This document shows positions 49,557 to 58,894 of a DNA stretch of 64,000 nt, in pieces. The notes beneath the pieces are model-generated. The model was given only the letters and a program-made list of their open reading frames with translations, was not told the DNA's origin and made no database searches. This DNA comes from JACJWR01 sp964547485. Its GTDB lineage: Bacteria > Actinomycetota > Actinomycetes > S36-B12 > UBA10799. The position numbers and the translations under genes are program-made. Each line of letters opens with the position of its first letter. Positions within the stretch are counted from its first letter, which is position 1. The DNA lies in contig CAZJNU010000005.1 in NCBI GenBank assembly GCA_964547485.1, positions 18,076 through 82,075 on the forward strand, read 5' to 3'.

Positions 49557-50987
49557 TCAGGCCCGCAGAGCCTGAGCCAACTCGTCAAAGGCGGCCACCA
49601 GTAGCCCCATGTCAGCCTCGGTGTGTGCCAGCGACACCAGCCACTGCTCATCCAGTCCGGGTGGGGTGAGAATGCCGCGATTGACGCCCCAGAGCCAGCT
49701 CAATTCGGCCGCCTCAAAGTCAGTGCGCTTGTAGTCGCGATAGTTGCGCACCGGCGTCGGTGACCAAATAGCGGCTCCCTTCACGCCGAAGCCGACTGTG
49801 TGCGCTGGGAGTTCGTAGCGAACGATCAATTCGTCGATGGCGCGCAGGGCATCGTCGTTGATCGCCTCGGCGGCGTCCAGTGCCGCTTCGGTGCAGACCT
49901 CGTCCACCGCCGCGGCGGCCGCCATCGTCAGAGGGTTGCCGTTGTAGGTGCCGAAGTGCCACATCCGTCCGTCGGTGATGGTATCCATCACTTCCTGCCG
50001 CCCACCGAAGGCAGCCAACGGCAGGCCACCACCGATGCTCTTGGCCAGCGCGATCAGGTCCGGGGTCACGCCGAGTCGCCGGGAGGCGCCGGCGTATCCG
50101 GCGGTGAGGCCGGTCTTCACCTCATCGAAAACCAGCAGCACGCCGTGCCGATCACAGGCCGCCCGCACTGCAGCGAGATAGCCCTCGTCCGGCAGCACGA
50201 TCGACAGATTCTCCAGCACTGGCTCCATCACGATTGCGGCGATCTCGTCGGAGTGGGCGGCGAGCACCTGCTCTAACCGTTCCAGGTTGTTGTAGGGCAC
50301 CACGTGCACGATGCCCGCCTCGACCTCGAACGGGACGACCGGTGTGGGTGCGTCCTCCGGGCCGGCGTCGGCCACATCCGGCTTGACCGACACCGACAGT
50401 GCGTCATAGCCGCCGTGGTAGCCGCCCTCGATTTTCACGATGCCGTGTCGGCCGGTGAACATCCGGGCGGCCCGGACCGCGTACATGGTGGCCTCGGTGC
50501 CGGAGTTGGCGAACCGGACCTGGTCGATTCCGAACCGACGGGTGAAACGCTCGGCGATGTCGGTCGTGCTGGGCGACGGCGTGACGAACAAGGTGCCCGA
50601 GTCCAGCGCCCGGGTCACCGCCGCCACCACTGTCGGGTTGAGATGGCCGACCAGCACCGCTCCGAATCCCATGGACAGGTCGAGCAAGTCCCGACCGTCG
50701 ACGTCGCGCAGCCAGGCCCCCTTGGCGGACTCGATCGCGATCGGGTGCGGATCCCAGTATTGGAAGGATGACGCAACGCCCAGCGGCATTGGGACCACAG
50801 CTCGCTGGTGGTGTGCCGCCGAACCGCCGGTACCGACGCCGAATCGTTCCCATTCCGCCGCGAGCAGCGTCTGGATCCGAGCCGGATCGAGTGGGGTGGA
50901 CGTCTCGGGCAGCGTCCGCCAGGTGGCGGGATCATTGGCCGGCCAGGTTGCTGCGGCACCAGCGGGGCTGTCTGTATCGCGGGTCAT
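49557..50987 (-). CDS. Class III aminotransferase (glutamate-1-semialdehyde aminomutase-like)
   Basis: A 476-residue PLP enzyme. RFANSGTEATMYAVRAARMF binds the PLP phosphate, LVFDEVKTGLTAG holds the conserved Asp that meets the pyridine nitrogen, and ALAKSIGGGLPLAAFGG carries the Schiff-base Lys. HFGTYNGNPL is characteristic of the glutamate-1-semialdehyde aminomutase side of the family. No other haem genes are near and the N-terminal extension of about 60 residues is unlike HemL, so an amino-acid or amine transaminase is as likely. ATG 50987 follows GGGAG. Confidence 0.9.
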   Translation of the reverse strand: MTRDTDSPAGAAATWPANDPATWRTLPETSTPLDPARIQTLLAAEWERFGVGTGGSAAHHQRAVVPMPLGVASSFQYWDPHPIAIESAKGAWLRDVDGRDLLDLSMGFGAVLVGHLNPTVVAAVTRALDSGTLFVTPSPSTTDIAERFTRRFGIDQVRFANSGTEATMYAVRAARMFTGRHGIVKIEGGYHGGYDALSVSVKPDVADAGPEDAPTPVVPFEVEAGIVHVVPYNNLERLEQVLAAHSDEIAAIVMEPVLENLSIVLPDEGYLAAVRAACDRHGVLLVFDEVKTGLTAGYAGASRRLGVTPDLIALAKSIGGGLPLAAFGGRQEVMDTITDGRMWHFGTYNGNPLTMAAAAAVDEVCTEAALDAAEAINDDALRAIDELIVRYELPAHTVGFGVKGAAIWSPTPVRNYRDYKRTDFEAAELSWLWGVNRGILTPPGLDEQWLVSLAHTEADMGLLVAAFDELAQALRA

Positions 50988-51065
50988 GTGACTGGGCTCC
51001 CAGCGTCGAGTTGGACGGTTATGGCTGGACACCAAGGTAGCGCTTCACGATGGCGTCCGCGCCCG

Positions 51066-52034
51066 CTAGACCCGGTGAGGTTGGATGGCGTCCGCCGGGA
51101 TCCGCCCGAACCGGCCGGCCTGGTAGTCGTCAAGCGCTTGCTGCACCTCAGCACGGGAGCTCATCACGAATGGTCCGTACTGGAACACCGGTTCGCGCAG
51201 CGGCACTCCCCCGATCAGGAAGACCTCGAGATTGTCGGTGCTCGAGTCCTGCTTCTGATCGGCCCTGAATTGGACGTTGTCGCCCTCGACCAGCACCGCC
51301 ATCTGTCCGGACTTGATCGGTCGGCCTTCGGCTCCGACCTGCCCGGAGCCCGCCAGGACGTACGCCAGGGCATTGAAGTCAGGACGCCATGGGATCTCGG
51401 CACGAGCCCCGGGCGCAACCGACACGTGGCTGATCGACAGCGGGGTGTGGGAGATTCCGGGCCCCTGGTGACCTCCGACGCTGCCTGCCAGTACCCGGGT
51501 CAGCGCCCCCCCGTCTGGGGTCGAGACCATCGCCGAGTCGAGTCCCTGCAGGTCCTGGTACTGCGGTGCGATGCGCTTCATCTTCCGCGGCAGGTTGATC
51601 CACAACTGGACCCCGTGGAACAGCCCACCGGACATGACGAGGTGTTCCGGCGGCGTTTCGATATGGAGGATGCCGTCTCCGGCTGTCATGTATTGGGTAC
51701 CACCCTCAAGAATGGTGCCGCCGCCACCGTTCGAATCCTGGTGCAGGAATTGACCGGCCATCAAGTAGGTGAACGTCTCGAAGCCGCGGTGGGGATGCCA
51801 CGGGGTGCCTTTGGGTGCCCCTGGCGCGTACTCGACCTCGCCCATCTGGTCCATGTGGACGAACGGGTCCAGGTAGCGGGGATCGATACCGGCGAACGCC
51901 CGGCGAACCGGGAACCCTTCACCCTCATACCCCTTCGGCGCAGTGGTCACGGAGAGGGTTCGCCGATCTTTTGCACCTTCGGGTCGGGCCGGGAACTTCG
52001 GCAGGTCGAGGGTGCGTTCTGAAACAGCGGACAT
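51066..52034 (-). CDS. Pirin family protein
   Basis: A 322-residue bicupin-fold pirin. The metal-binding motif is GTPWHPHRGFETFTYLMAGQ (His, His) followed by HQDSNGG and ILHIETP, and the domain ends with the pirin C-terminal cupin (FNALAYVLAGSGQVGAEGRP). Some pirins are quercetin dioxygenases; others are regulators. ATG 52034 has AGGAGG six bases upstream. A strong palindromic operator (52063-52093) covers its promoter, pointing to control by a stress-responsive regulator that is not in the window. Confidence 0.94.
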   Translation of the reverse strand: MSAVSERTLDLPKFPARPEGAKDRRTLSVTTAPKGYEGEGFPVRRAFAGIDPRYLDPFVHMDQMGEVEYAPGAPKGTPWHPHRGFETFTYLMAGQFLHQDSNGGGGTILEGGTQYMTAGDGILHIETPPEHLVMSGGLFHGVQLWINLPRKMKRIAPQYQDLQGLDSAMVSTPDGGALTRVLAGSVGGHQGPGISHTPLSISHVSVAPGARAEIPWRPDFNALAYVLAGSGQVGAEGRPIKSGQMAVLVEGDNVQFRADQKQDSSTDNLEVFLIGGVPLREPVFQYGPFVMSSRAEVQQALDDYQAGRFGRIPADAIQPHRV

Positions 52035-52062
52035 GGCTACCTCCTGGTGTCGATCATGCGAC

Positions 52063-52093
52063 GTTGACATGAAAGTAGTTTACATGTCAACTA
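52063..52093. promoter_or_regulatory. Compound palindromic operator upstream of pirin
   Basis: TAGTTTACATGTCAACTA (52076-52093) is an 18-bp palindrome with a single mismatched pair. In addition GTTGACATG at 52063-52071 is an exact inverse of CATGTCAAC at 52083-52091, so a third half-site is present. Both TTGACA hexamers resemble -35 elements. The form suits a MarR/HxlR- or TetR-type dimer; the regulator is not identified. Confidence 0.75.
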
Positions 52094-52168
52094 AAGGCCG
52101 GGCAACAGCGTCGGCCAGATCCGTCCAGCGGTGGCATCAATCGTGGTTTGTCCCGCAGGATGACACCC

Positions 52169-53578
52169 ATGCCAGAACTAGAACCTCGCATGGGTGCCTT
52201 CTCCGCCGTCATCTGGGACATCGAAGGTGATCCGATCCTGCGATCCCCGATCACGTTGGTCTGCATGTTGGATTCCGCCCCCGACGTCGAGGTGGTCATC
52301 GACCGACTCGAACGAATGACCCGGATGAATCCCAAACTTCGGGCAAGGGTGATCGGCAACCCGGTTTCACTGGTGCCGCCTCGGTGGGAAGTAGACCCCA
52401 ACTTCGATATGTCATTCCATGTGCGATGGGAGCGACCCGAGCGACCCCGGGCCGACCTTTCTGACGTATTGACGATGGCCGAGCGGATCACCGAGGAGGA
52501 CTTCGACCGATCCCGCCCGCTCTGGGAACTGCACATTGTGACCGGGCTGAAGGGTAAGCAGGCTGCTTTCATCATGAAGGTGCACCACTCCATCACCGAC
52601 GGTGAGGGTGGGGTGCTGATGCTGGCCATGCTGTTCGAGATGCAGCGCACTCCCGCGACCGACCTCGGTCCGATGCCGGACGCCCCGACCGGCTCGGTGC
52701 TGGATCAGGCCCAACGGTTGGAGCAGGGTTCGGTAGCAGGGGCGAAGGCGTTCATCGCCGACGCCAAGAGTGTCACCGCGGGCAGCGTCGGTCTGGTGAA
52801 GGATGCGGTCACCGCTCCGATGGCCTCGGCGGTTTCGGCGAAGAACTGGACTGCCTCCGCTGCTCGACTGCTGGCGCCGGCCTCGGAACCGCTGTCAGAT
52901 CTCTGGACGGGCCGGTCGATGTCGGTGTCCTTCGCGGTGTTGGAGGCATCCCTGGCCGACGTCAAGGCAGCCGCTAAGGCCTCCAAGGCCACCCTGAATG
53001 ACATTTTCATGGCTGCAGTCGTAGGCGGACTCTCCCGCTACCACCGGGAACATGGTTCCGAGTCGACGGCCCTGCGCGTCAACATGCCGGTCAGCATGCG
53101 TGCCCAGGAGGGTTCAGGCGACGGCAACAGTTGGGTGCCCGCCCGGTTCGAGATACCGATCGGGGAGGCCTCCGCCCAGGATCGCATCACCGAGCTGCAC
53201 CCGCTGCTGTTGCAGGCCCGCACAGAACCGGCGCTGGGAATGTCAGGTGCGGTGTATCGCGCCCTGTCGTTGCTGCCCAATCCAGCGATGGCAGCTGCCA
53301 GCAGCGGGTTGATGAAGGGCACCGATTTCGCCGCGACAAACGTGCCAGGTCCACCCATCCCGTTGTACTTCGCCGGCACCCAGGTGTTGTCCATGGTCCC
53401 ATTCGCGCCGAAGGGCGGCGCGGCGGTGAACATCGGGTTGATGTCCTACGACGGCAAGGTGTTCATCGGCATCAACACCGATCCGGGCGCGGTTGCCGAT
53501 CCATACCAACTGGTCGACAATCTTTACGACTCCCTGCAGGAAGTGCTCGCGGTCGGCAATCCGGATCCGATCAACTAG
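52169..53578 (+). CDS. Wax ester synthase / diacylglycerol acyltransferase (WS/DGAT)
   Basis: A 469-residue acyltransferase making triacylglycerol or wax esters from acyl-CoA, typical of actinobacterial storage lipid metabolism. The active site HHSITDG (HHxxxDG) is intact in MKVHHSITDGEGG; the C-terminal half has SNVPGP-like ATNVPGPPIPLYFAG and GLMSYDGKVFIGINTD. ATG 52169 is chosen because GCAGGA lies eight bases ahead; in-frame TTG 52148 and ATG 52160 are alternatives. It is divergent from pirin across the palindrome and converges on the GT2 gene. Confidence 0.93.
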   Translation: MPELEPRMGAFSAVIWDIEGDPILRSPITLVCMLDSAPDVEVVIDRLERMTRMNPKLRARVIGNPVSLVPPRWEVDPNFDMSFHVRWERPERPRADLSDVLTMAERITEEDFDRSRPLWELHIVTGLKGKQAAFIMKVHHSITDGEGGVLMLAMLFEMQRTPATDLGPMPDAPTGSVLDQAQRLEQGSVAGAKAFIADAKSVTAGSVGLVKDAVTAPMASAVSAKNWTASAARLLAPASEPLSDLWTGRSMSVSFAVLEASLADVKAAAKASKATLNDIFMAAVVGGLSRYHREHGSESTALRVNMPVSMRAQEGSGDGNSWVPARFEIPIGEASAQDRITELHPLLLQARTEPALGMSGAVYRALSLLPNPAMAAASSGLMKGTDFAATNVPGPPIPLYFAGTQVLSMVPFAPKGGAAVNIGLMSYDGKVFIGINTDPGAVADPYQLVDNLYDSLQEVLAVGNPDPIN

Positions 53579-53591
53579 CCGCTGGCTGCCG

Positions 53592-54671
53592 CTACCCCGC
53601 CGCCGGCACCCGCGGGTCGTCTCGGCGGTCGCGCAGATTGCGGCGATCCCGCGACAACCCTGGAAACGCCCGGCCTCGTCGATCCGCACCGGAACGCCGG
53701 CCTTCGTCGTCGGACTCCGAGACCGTCTGGAAGCCGACCCCGGATGATGTCAGCTGAATGCCCTCGGCCGCGTGGTCACCCCAAGATCGCGGCTCCGCCT
53801 TGTACATGCCCAGTTGCTCCCGCGCCCAGATGCGCAGGACGCGACCGCCTGTCTTGATCACCGTCTTCTTGGACACGGTGGATCCGCCCGTCCGTTCGAT
53901 TGCCACCGGCATGCCCAGAATCCGCCGGTAGCGAAGGAGGCGGGCGAGTACGAACAGTTCGACGTCCAGTGCGAAACCTCGCTCCCGGGCAAGCGGAACT
54001 GCATGGGCGAGCAGCTCCCGACGGAAGATCTTGGCGCCGGTCTGGGTGTCGGTGAGCGCAAGCCGCAGCAGCCGGCCATTCACCAGATGCATCACCTGCG
54101 AGGTTGCTGCGCGGCTCGCCTCCACGAGGTTGTCAGACTCCTGATGCGTCTTGTCCGCCACCACCATGTCGGAATCAGACGCGACCGCCGTGGCCAGGTA
54201 CTCGGTCAGGTGGTCCGGGCTGATGTCACCATCGGCATCGATGAAGCCGATCCAATTGGACCGGGCGTCGATGAAGCCATTGAGCAGTGCGCCACCTTTG
54301 CCCTGGTTCTGCTCAAGGCGGATCAGCCGGACGTAAGGGTCGGCCAGGTCCGCAACCGCCTCGAACGAGTCGTCGGTGCCGCCGTCGTCGACAGCGATCA
54401 CCTCAAACCGGATCTCAGCCTGGGAGAGTTTGTCCCGGATGCCGCCCAGTGTCTCAGTAAGCAGCGATCGACCGGTGTTGAAGAAGGGCACGACGATGGA
54501 CAGGTCAAGGTTGGGATCGCCCGGCTCGGAGAGTGCCGTGGCCGAATCGACACCGAGACCTCGGTCCCGGTGTCGCCACCGGCTCGCGAGTTGCCGAAAC
54601 GTCGTGCGATCCACATATGCGAGTGGTGCCTGGGGTCGGCTGGTTCCGCTGCTTTCCGTCATCTTCAGCAC
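53592..54671 (-). CDS. Family 2 glycosyltransferase (polyprenyl-phosphate sugar transferase-like)
   Basis: A 359-residue GT-A enzyme. LDLSIVVPFFNTGRSLLTET is the first strand, VIAVDDGGTDDSF the nucleotide-binding Asp pair, GFIDADGDISPDHL the metal DxD, and TDTQTGAKIFRREL the acceptor loop (QTGxKxF) typical of dolichyl-phosphate mannose/glucose synthases. No C-terminal membrane segments; instead an Arg/Asp-rich tail. GTG 54671 has TAGAGT six bases upstream, the leaderless pattern; ATG 54662 is a fallback start. Confidence 0.9.
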   Translation of the reverse strand: MLKMTESSGTSRPQAPLAYVDRTTFRQLASRWRHRDRGLGVDSATALSEPGDPNLDLSIVVPFFNTGRSLLTETLGGIRDKLSQAEIRFEVIAVDDGGTDDSFEAVADLADPYVRLIRLEQNQGKGGALLNGFIDARSNWIGFIDADGDISPDHLTEYLATAVASDSDMVVADKTHQESDNLVEASRAATSQVMHLVNGRLLRLALTDTQTGAKIFRRELLAHAVPLARERGFALDVELFVLARLLRYRRILGMPVAIERTGGSTVSKKTVIKTGGRVLRIWAREQLGMYKAEPRSWGDHAAEGIQLTSSGVGFQTVSESDDEGRRSGADRRGRAFPGLSRDRRNLRDRRDDPRVPAAG

Positions 54672-54745
54672 CCCTCGACTCTAGTCCGCAGCGTTCCGCA
54701 GGCATAGCTGACAACCCAAGTGGCGGACACGACTACCGTCGTGGC

Positions 54746-55399
54746 ATGGACGTCTCAGCTGCTGTGCGTGCCCGACGGTCGGTCCGGCAGTTCCGACCTG
54801 ATCCAGTTGACGACGCACTGCTGCGTCACCTGCTTACCGAGGCGGCCCAGGCACCCAGCGGCGGCAACCTTCAGCCGTGGCGGATCTACGTCGTCAACGG
54901 GTCCGCCATGACCGACCTACGAGCCCACCTGGACGACCAACCCCCGCTCGAGTCGCCGGAGTACGACATCTACCCCCCCGCTCTGTTCGAGCCCCACCGA
55001 ACGAATCGTTTCACGCTCGGCGAGCAGTTGTACGCCACGGTGGGGATCCCCCGTGAGGACAAGGCCGGCAGACTACGCCAGTTCGCCCACAACGATCGCT
55101 TCTTCGGTGCGCCAGCGGCGCTGTTCTGCTTCCTGGATCGTCGGATGGGACCCCCGCAGTGGTCTGACTGCGGCATGTTCCTGCAGACGCTGATGCTGCT
55201 CGCCGTGGAGCGCGGACTGGCCACCTGCGCCCAGGAGTATTGGTCAGTGCGGCACGCGGCGGTGTCGTCGTTCGTGGGCGCGCCGGACAACGAGATGCTC
55301 TTCTGCGGTATGTCGGTGGGCTACGAAGACGAGTCGGCACCGATCAACGGCCTGCGGTCCGAGCGGATGCCGCTTGAGCTCTGGGCGACCTTCCTCTGA
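54746..55399 (+). CDS. Nitroreductase family protein
   Basis: A 217-residue FMN enzyme. AVRARRSVRQFRPDPVDDAL is the FMN phosphate region (RRSxRxF), EAAQAPSGGNLQPWRIYVV the second, and LMLLAVERGLATCAQEYW the C-terminal conserved helix. Reduces nitro compounds, quinones or flavins with NAD(P)H. TACCGT at 54734-54739 lies six bases before ATG 54746. Divergent from the GT2 gene. Confidence 0.93.
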   Translation: MDVSAAVRARRSVRQFRPDPVDDALLRHLLTEAAQAPSGGNLQPWRIYVVNGSAMTDLRAHLDDQPPLESPEYDIYPPALFEPHRTNRFTLGEQLYATVGIPREDKAGRLRQFAHNDRFFGAPAALFCFLDRRMGPPQWSDCGMFLQTLMLLAVERGLATCAQEYWSVRHAAVSSFVGAPDNEMLFCGMSVGYEDESAPINGLRSERMPLELWATFL

Positions 55400-55410
55400 C
55401 CGACCGAGCC

Positions 55411-58092
55411 TCAGCCGGTGTTGCGCATCCCGTTGACAATGCCGTTGATAGTCAACGACACGGCCCGTTGGAGATCAGCCGGCACCTCTTCGCCAGCAGC
55501 GGTATGCGCCCGCACCCGGGAGAGCAGCTCCACCTGCAGTTGGTGCAACGGCAGCAGGCTCTCGTCCCGGATTGTCAGACTGCGGGAGAGGGTCTGCTGG
55601 TCAGCGAGCAGTTCCGAGGATCCGGTGACTTCCAGGATCTGCGCCACGCTGAGGGCGTGCTCCCGCTCGATGAGCGTGAAGATCCGGTGCTGGTCGGCCG
55701 GCACCAGACCTTCGACGTAGAGCCGTGCCACCGACATGTCGGTCTTGCTGAGCGTCATCTCGACATTGGCGATGAAATTGCGGAAGAACGGCCAGCGCAG
55801 GAACATCTGCCGCAACTCCGCACCGTGACCCGCCGCCTGCGCGGCTGCGAGGCCGGAACCAACACCGAACCAGCCAGGCACGATCTGGCGACTCTGGGTC
55901 CAGCCGAACACCCAGGGAATCGCACGCAGCCCGTCCAGGCCCAAACCCTCCTCCGGCCGGGAGGCGGGCCGCGAACCGATGTGCAGCGACGCCAGCTCCG
56001 CCAGCGGGGTGGCCGCGAAGAAGTACCGCGGCAGATCCGGATCCCTCACCAGCCGTCGGTAGGCGACCACGGATTCAGTCGCCACCATTTCCATCACCAC
56101 ATCCCAGCGCGCCAGTGCTTCGACAGATTCGCGCGGTGTCCGGTGCAGCAGGCTGGCCTCGAGCACCGCGCCAAGGAGTTGCTCCAGGTTGTCCCGGGCC
56201 AGGGCGGGGAGCAGGTACTTGTCGGAGATGACCTCACCCTGCTCGGTGAGTTTCATGTCTCCGTCGACCACGCCGTAGGGCATCGCCATGATCGCGTCAT
56301 AGGTGGGACCGCCGCCGCGGCCCACCGTCCCGCCGCGGCCGTGGAACAACCGCAACCGGACTCCGTGCCGTATGGCGACGTCGCGCAACCCGCGCTGAGC
56401 CGTGTGGATCCCCCACTGTGACGCAGTGATACCGGCGTCCTTGTTGGAGTCGGAGTATCCCAACATCACTTCCTGTCGGTCACCTCGAAGCCGGACAACC
56501 TCGCGGTACTCGGGTACGGACAGCAGTGCATCCAGCAGGGTGTCGGCCTTGTCCAGTTCGGTCAGGGTTTCCAGCAGGGGTACGAAATCGATCCGGGCGA
56601 CACCTCGGGCCAGGTCCACCAGACCTGCCTCCCGGGCCAACACCACCGGGGCCAGCACGTCATCGATACCCTTCGTCATAGAGACGATGTAGGTGCCGAT
56701 GGCCGCCTCGCCGAAGACCTGCTGGCACCTTCGGATTGCGTGGAACGTCTCTGCCGTGCGTAGTTCGGCACCGGCCAGTGGGGCTGGCAACTGGGTCAGC
56801 GGTCGGCGACTATGTAACTCCGCGGCGAGCGTGACGGCTCGGTCAGTGGATGACAACTCGGCATAGCCGAGATCCGGATCGACCAAGTCGAATATTCCAG
56901 TCAATGCTGCGTGATGGCGTTGGGCATGTTCGCGGACGTCCAGGGACGCCAGATTCAGCCCGAAGGTGGCCGCAACCCCCACCAAGTCAGCCACCAAAGT
57001 GTCTGCCGGACCGCTCGCCCCGTTCGAACGCAACGAGGCCACAATCAGGGCAAAATCCGCGAGCAGCTCGACCTGGCCGTAGGCACTCCCCGCGGTGGCC
57101 GGGTCGCGGGCGAGCTCCAGCCGATGACGGATCGCCGACAGCTTCACGCGATACGGTTCGTGGCCGTACACCTGGCTGATCCGGGGATCGAGCTCGGGCA
57201 GCTCGGCGACATCACGGGCCACCGAGGCGAGCAACTCGTCGCTGGCCGCGACCAACCTGTCGGAGATGGAAAGATCCTCTGCCAGCCGCTCGACCAGCGG
57301 AATCAGATCGTGCACAGCGTGGCGGCGGTGCAGCCACAACACCTCTTCGGTCACCTCCGGCGTCACATGCGGATTGCCGTCGCGGTCGCCGCCCACCCAC
57401 GACCCGAACCGGATCGGCGGGTTCGCGGGATCAAGCTGAACACCGATCCGGCTCAGCTCGGCCGAAGTCTGCCGCAACATCTCAGCCATCGGGCCGTGGC
57501 TGAGTTCGTCGAGGTAGTAGATCGCGTGCCGGGCCTCATCCACGACCTGCGGCCGCTCCACCCGCAGCTCATCGGTCTGCCACAGGAGATCAATCAGGGC
57601 ACCGATTCGGCAGTTGGCGAACTCCACGTCCGAGTTCGGCAGCAGGTCGGCGATCTGGCGCAGCTTCAATAGCACAGATCGACGTGCCGCCTCCGTCGGA
57701 TGTGCGGTGAATACCGGCCGCACTCGGAGCCGATCCACCATCTCCTGCACCAACGCGGGGTCCGTCCCCGCCGCCAACACCCGTCCGACTACGCGCGCTA
57801 CCGGTCCGCCCTGGGGCACCCGTTCGGTATTGACGATGCGGGCTCGATGCACTTGCTCAGCCACCTTGTTGAGCTGGAACTGAATTCCCAGACCACGGGC
57901 CAGCAGGACGGCCTCCGGCACGTCGATACCCCGCAGTCGGGCGGCGGCGGCCGTTCGGTCCTGCCGGCCCAGTGAACGGATTTCCTCGCTCAACTGCGGG
58001 AGTGCAGCACCCGCGGTGCGGTGCAGGGACTCTGTCAGCAGGGTACTCAGGCGGTCGATATCGTGCCACAAGTCCACGTCGGCGTCATCCAC
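55411..58092 (-). CDS. ppc: Phosphoenolpyruvate carboxylase
   Basis: An 893-residue anaplerotic enzyme making oxaloacetate from PEP and bicarbonate. VFTAHPTEAARRSVLLKLRQ carries catalytic His, MLGYSDSNKDAG and LFHGRGGTVGRGGGPT are the PEP- and bicarbonate-site signatures, and the protein ends TINGIVNGMRNTG as all bacterial PEPCs do. Allosteric residues for aspartate inhibition near the C-terminus look conserved. GTG 58092 has TAGCGT (complement of 58099-58104) six bases upstream. Confidence 0.97.
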   Translation of the reverse strand: MDDADVDLWHDIDRLSTLLTESLHRTAGAALPQLSEEIRSLGRQDRTAAAARLRGIDVPEAVLLARGLGIQFQLNKVAEQVHRARIVNTERVPQGGPVARVVGRVLAAGTDPALVQEMVDRLRVRPVFTAHPTEAARRSVLLKLRQIADLLPNSDVEFANCRIGALIDLLWQTDELRVERPQVVDEARHAIYYLDELSHGPMAEMLRQTSAELSRIGVQLDPANPPIRFGSWVGGDRDGNPHVTPEVTEEVLWLHRRHAVHDLIPLVERLAEDLSISDRLVAASDELLASVARDVAELPELDPRISQVYGHEPYRVKLSAIRHRLELARDPATAGSAYGQVELLADFALIVASLRSNGASGPADTLVADLVGVAATFGLNLASLDVREHAQRHHAALTGIFDLVDPDLGYAELSSTDRAVTLAAELHSRRPLTQLPAPLAGAELRTAETFHAIRRCQQVFGEAAIGTYIVSMTKGIDDVLAPVVLAREAGLVDLARGVARIDFVPLLETLTELDKADTLLDALLSVPEYREVVRLRGDRQEVMLGYSDSNKDAGITASQWGIHTAQRGLRDVAIRHGVRLRLFHGRGGTVGRGGGPTYDAIMAMPYGVVDGDMKLTEQGEVISDKYLLPALARDNLEQLLGAVLEASLLHRTPRESVEALARWDVVMEMVATESVVAYRRLVRDPDLPRYFFAATPLAELASLHIGSRPASRPEEGLGLDGLRAIPWVFGWTQSRQIVPGWFGVGSGLAAAQAAGHGAELRQMFLRWPFFRNFIANVEMTLSKTDMSVARLYVEGLVPADQHRIFTLIEREHALSVAQILEVTGSSELLADQQTLSRSLTIRDESLLPLHQLQVELLSRVRAHTAAGEEVPADLQRAVSLTINGIVNGMRNTG

Positions 58093-58214
58093 GCCGCCAC
58101 GCTACCGACTGCCTGGCGAGCACGTCGAACAGTCGGCACTGACGACCACTGCGGTGCTGCCCGCCCCGGGTATCTTGCACGGGCTCTTCCTTAGCGAATT
58201 GCAACGCCCCTGCA

Positions 58215-58349
58215 GTGCACTGCACCTGGCCCGAAGCAGACGGCAACCTGATGGTGGACTGCGCCCGCGGGATCGTCACGAACTGGGGCCGTGATGAAGC
58301 ATCGATGACACTGGCACGGCAGAATTGGCCCGAATCGCGCACCTGTTAG
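58215..58349 (+). CDS. Possible small ORF, 44 residues
   Basis: A frame open from 58143 ends TAG at 58349. From GTG 58215 it reads VHCTWPEADGNLMVDCARGI and ends SRTC, with three cysteines and two Trp, codon third positions about 75% G/C and no better candidate in the 286-base gap. No ribosome binding site, no homologue I can name. It may be a remnant of a longer gene or noncoding. Confidence 0.25.
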   Translation: MHCTWPEADGNLMVDCARGIVTNWGRDEASMTLARQNWPESRTC

Positions 58350-58378
58350 GTGCCAGCCAACATTAGGGAGCTGTGGAG

Positions 58379-58894
58379 ATGGGTCTACGAGATCGAATCA
58401 GGGGCGACGACGGTCCGCAGAACACGAAGTATCAGATGCGCGAGAAACTGATGTCTATCGGTGACGACTACTGGATCGAGGACGACAACGGTCAGCGCGC
58501 GTTCAAGGTCGACGGCAAGGCAGTCCGGGTGCGCGACACCTTCATCCTGCGCGACGCAGCCGGCGACGAGGTGGCGAAGATCCAGGAGCGAGCCATCCGG
58601 GTGCGCGACACGATGGAGATTGAGCGGCCCGGCGGAAATGCCACCGTGAAGAAGGCACTGGTGGGCCTCCGCGACCGGTTCACCATCGACGTCGACGGTG
58701 GCGGCGATATGAAGGCGCACGGCAACATCGTCGACCACGAATACGAAATTGAACGTGATGGCGACACGGTCGCCACGGTGTCGAAGAAGTGGTTTCGGGT
58801 CCGCGAAACCTACGGTGTCGAGATCGCCCCAGGGCAGGACGTCGTGCTAATGCTGGCGATCACCGTCTGCCTGGACAGTCTGACCGACCACTGA
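58379..58894 (+). CDS. LURP-one-related (scramblase-like) protein
   Basis: A 171-residue beta-barrel protein of the LURP1/Tubby-like family. It repeats short strands with RVRDT motifs (AVRVRDTFILRDAAGDEVAK, AIRVRDTMEIERPGG, then VGLRDRFTIDVDGGG and WFRVRETYGVEIAPGQ), which together form the barrel around a central helix. ATG 58379 has AGGGAG eight bases ahead and is preferred to GTG 58373. Function in bacteria is unknown. Its end touches the convergent phosphoesterase stop. Confidence 0.9.
   Translation: MGLRDRIRGDDGPQNTKYQMREKLMSIGDDYWIEDDNGQRAFKVDGKAVRVRDTFILRDAAGDEVAKIQERAIRVRDTMEIERPGGNATVKKALVGLRDRFTIDVDGGGDMKAHGNIVDHEYEIERDGDTVATVSKKWFRVRETYGVEIAPGQDVVLMLAITVCLDSLTDH

Noticed and set aside
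49557..50987. Calling the class III aminotransferase hemL
   Set aside because: No haem genes nearby and a long non-HemL N-terminus; the specific name is not supported.
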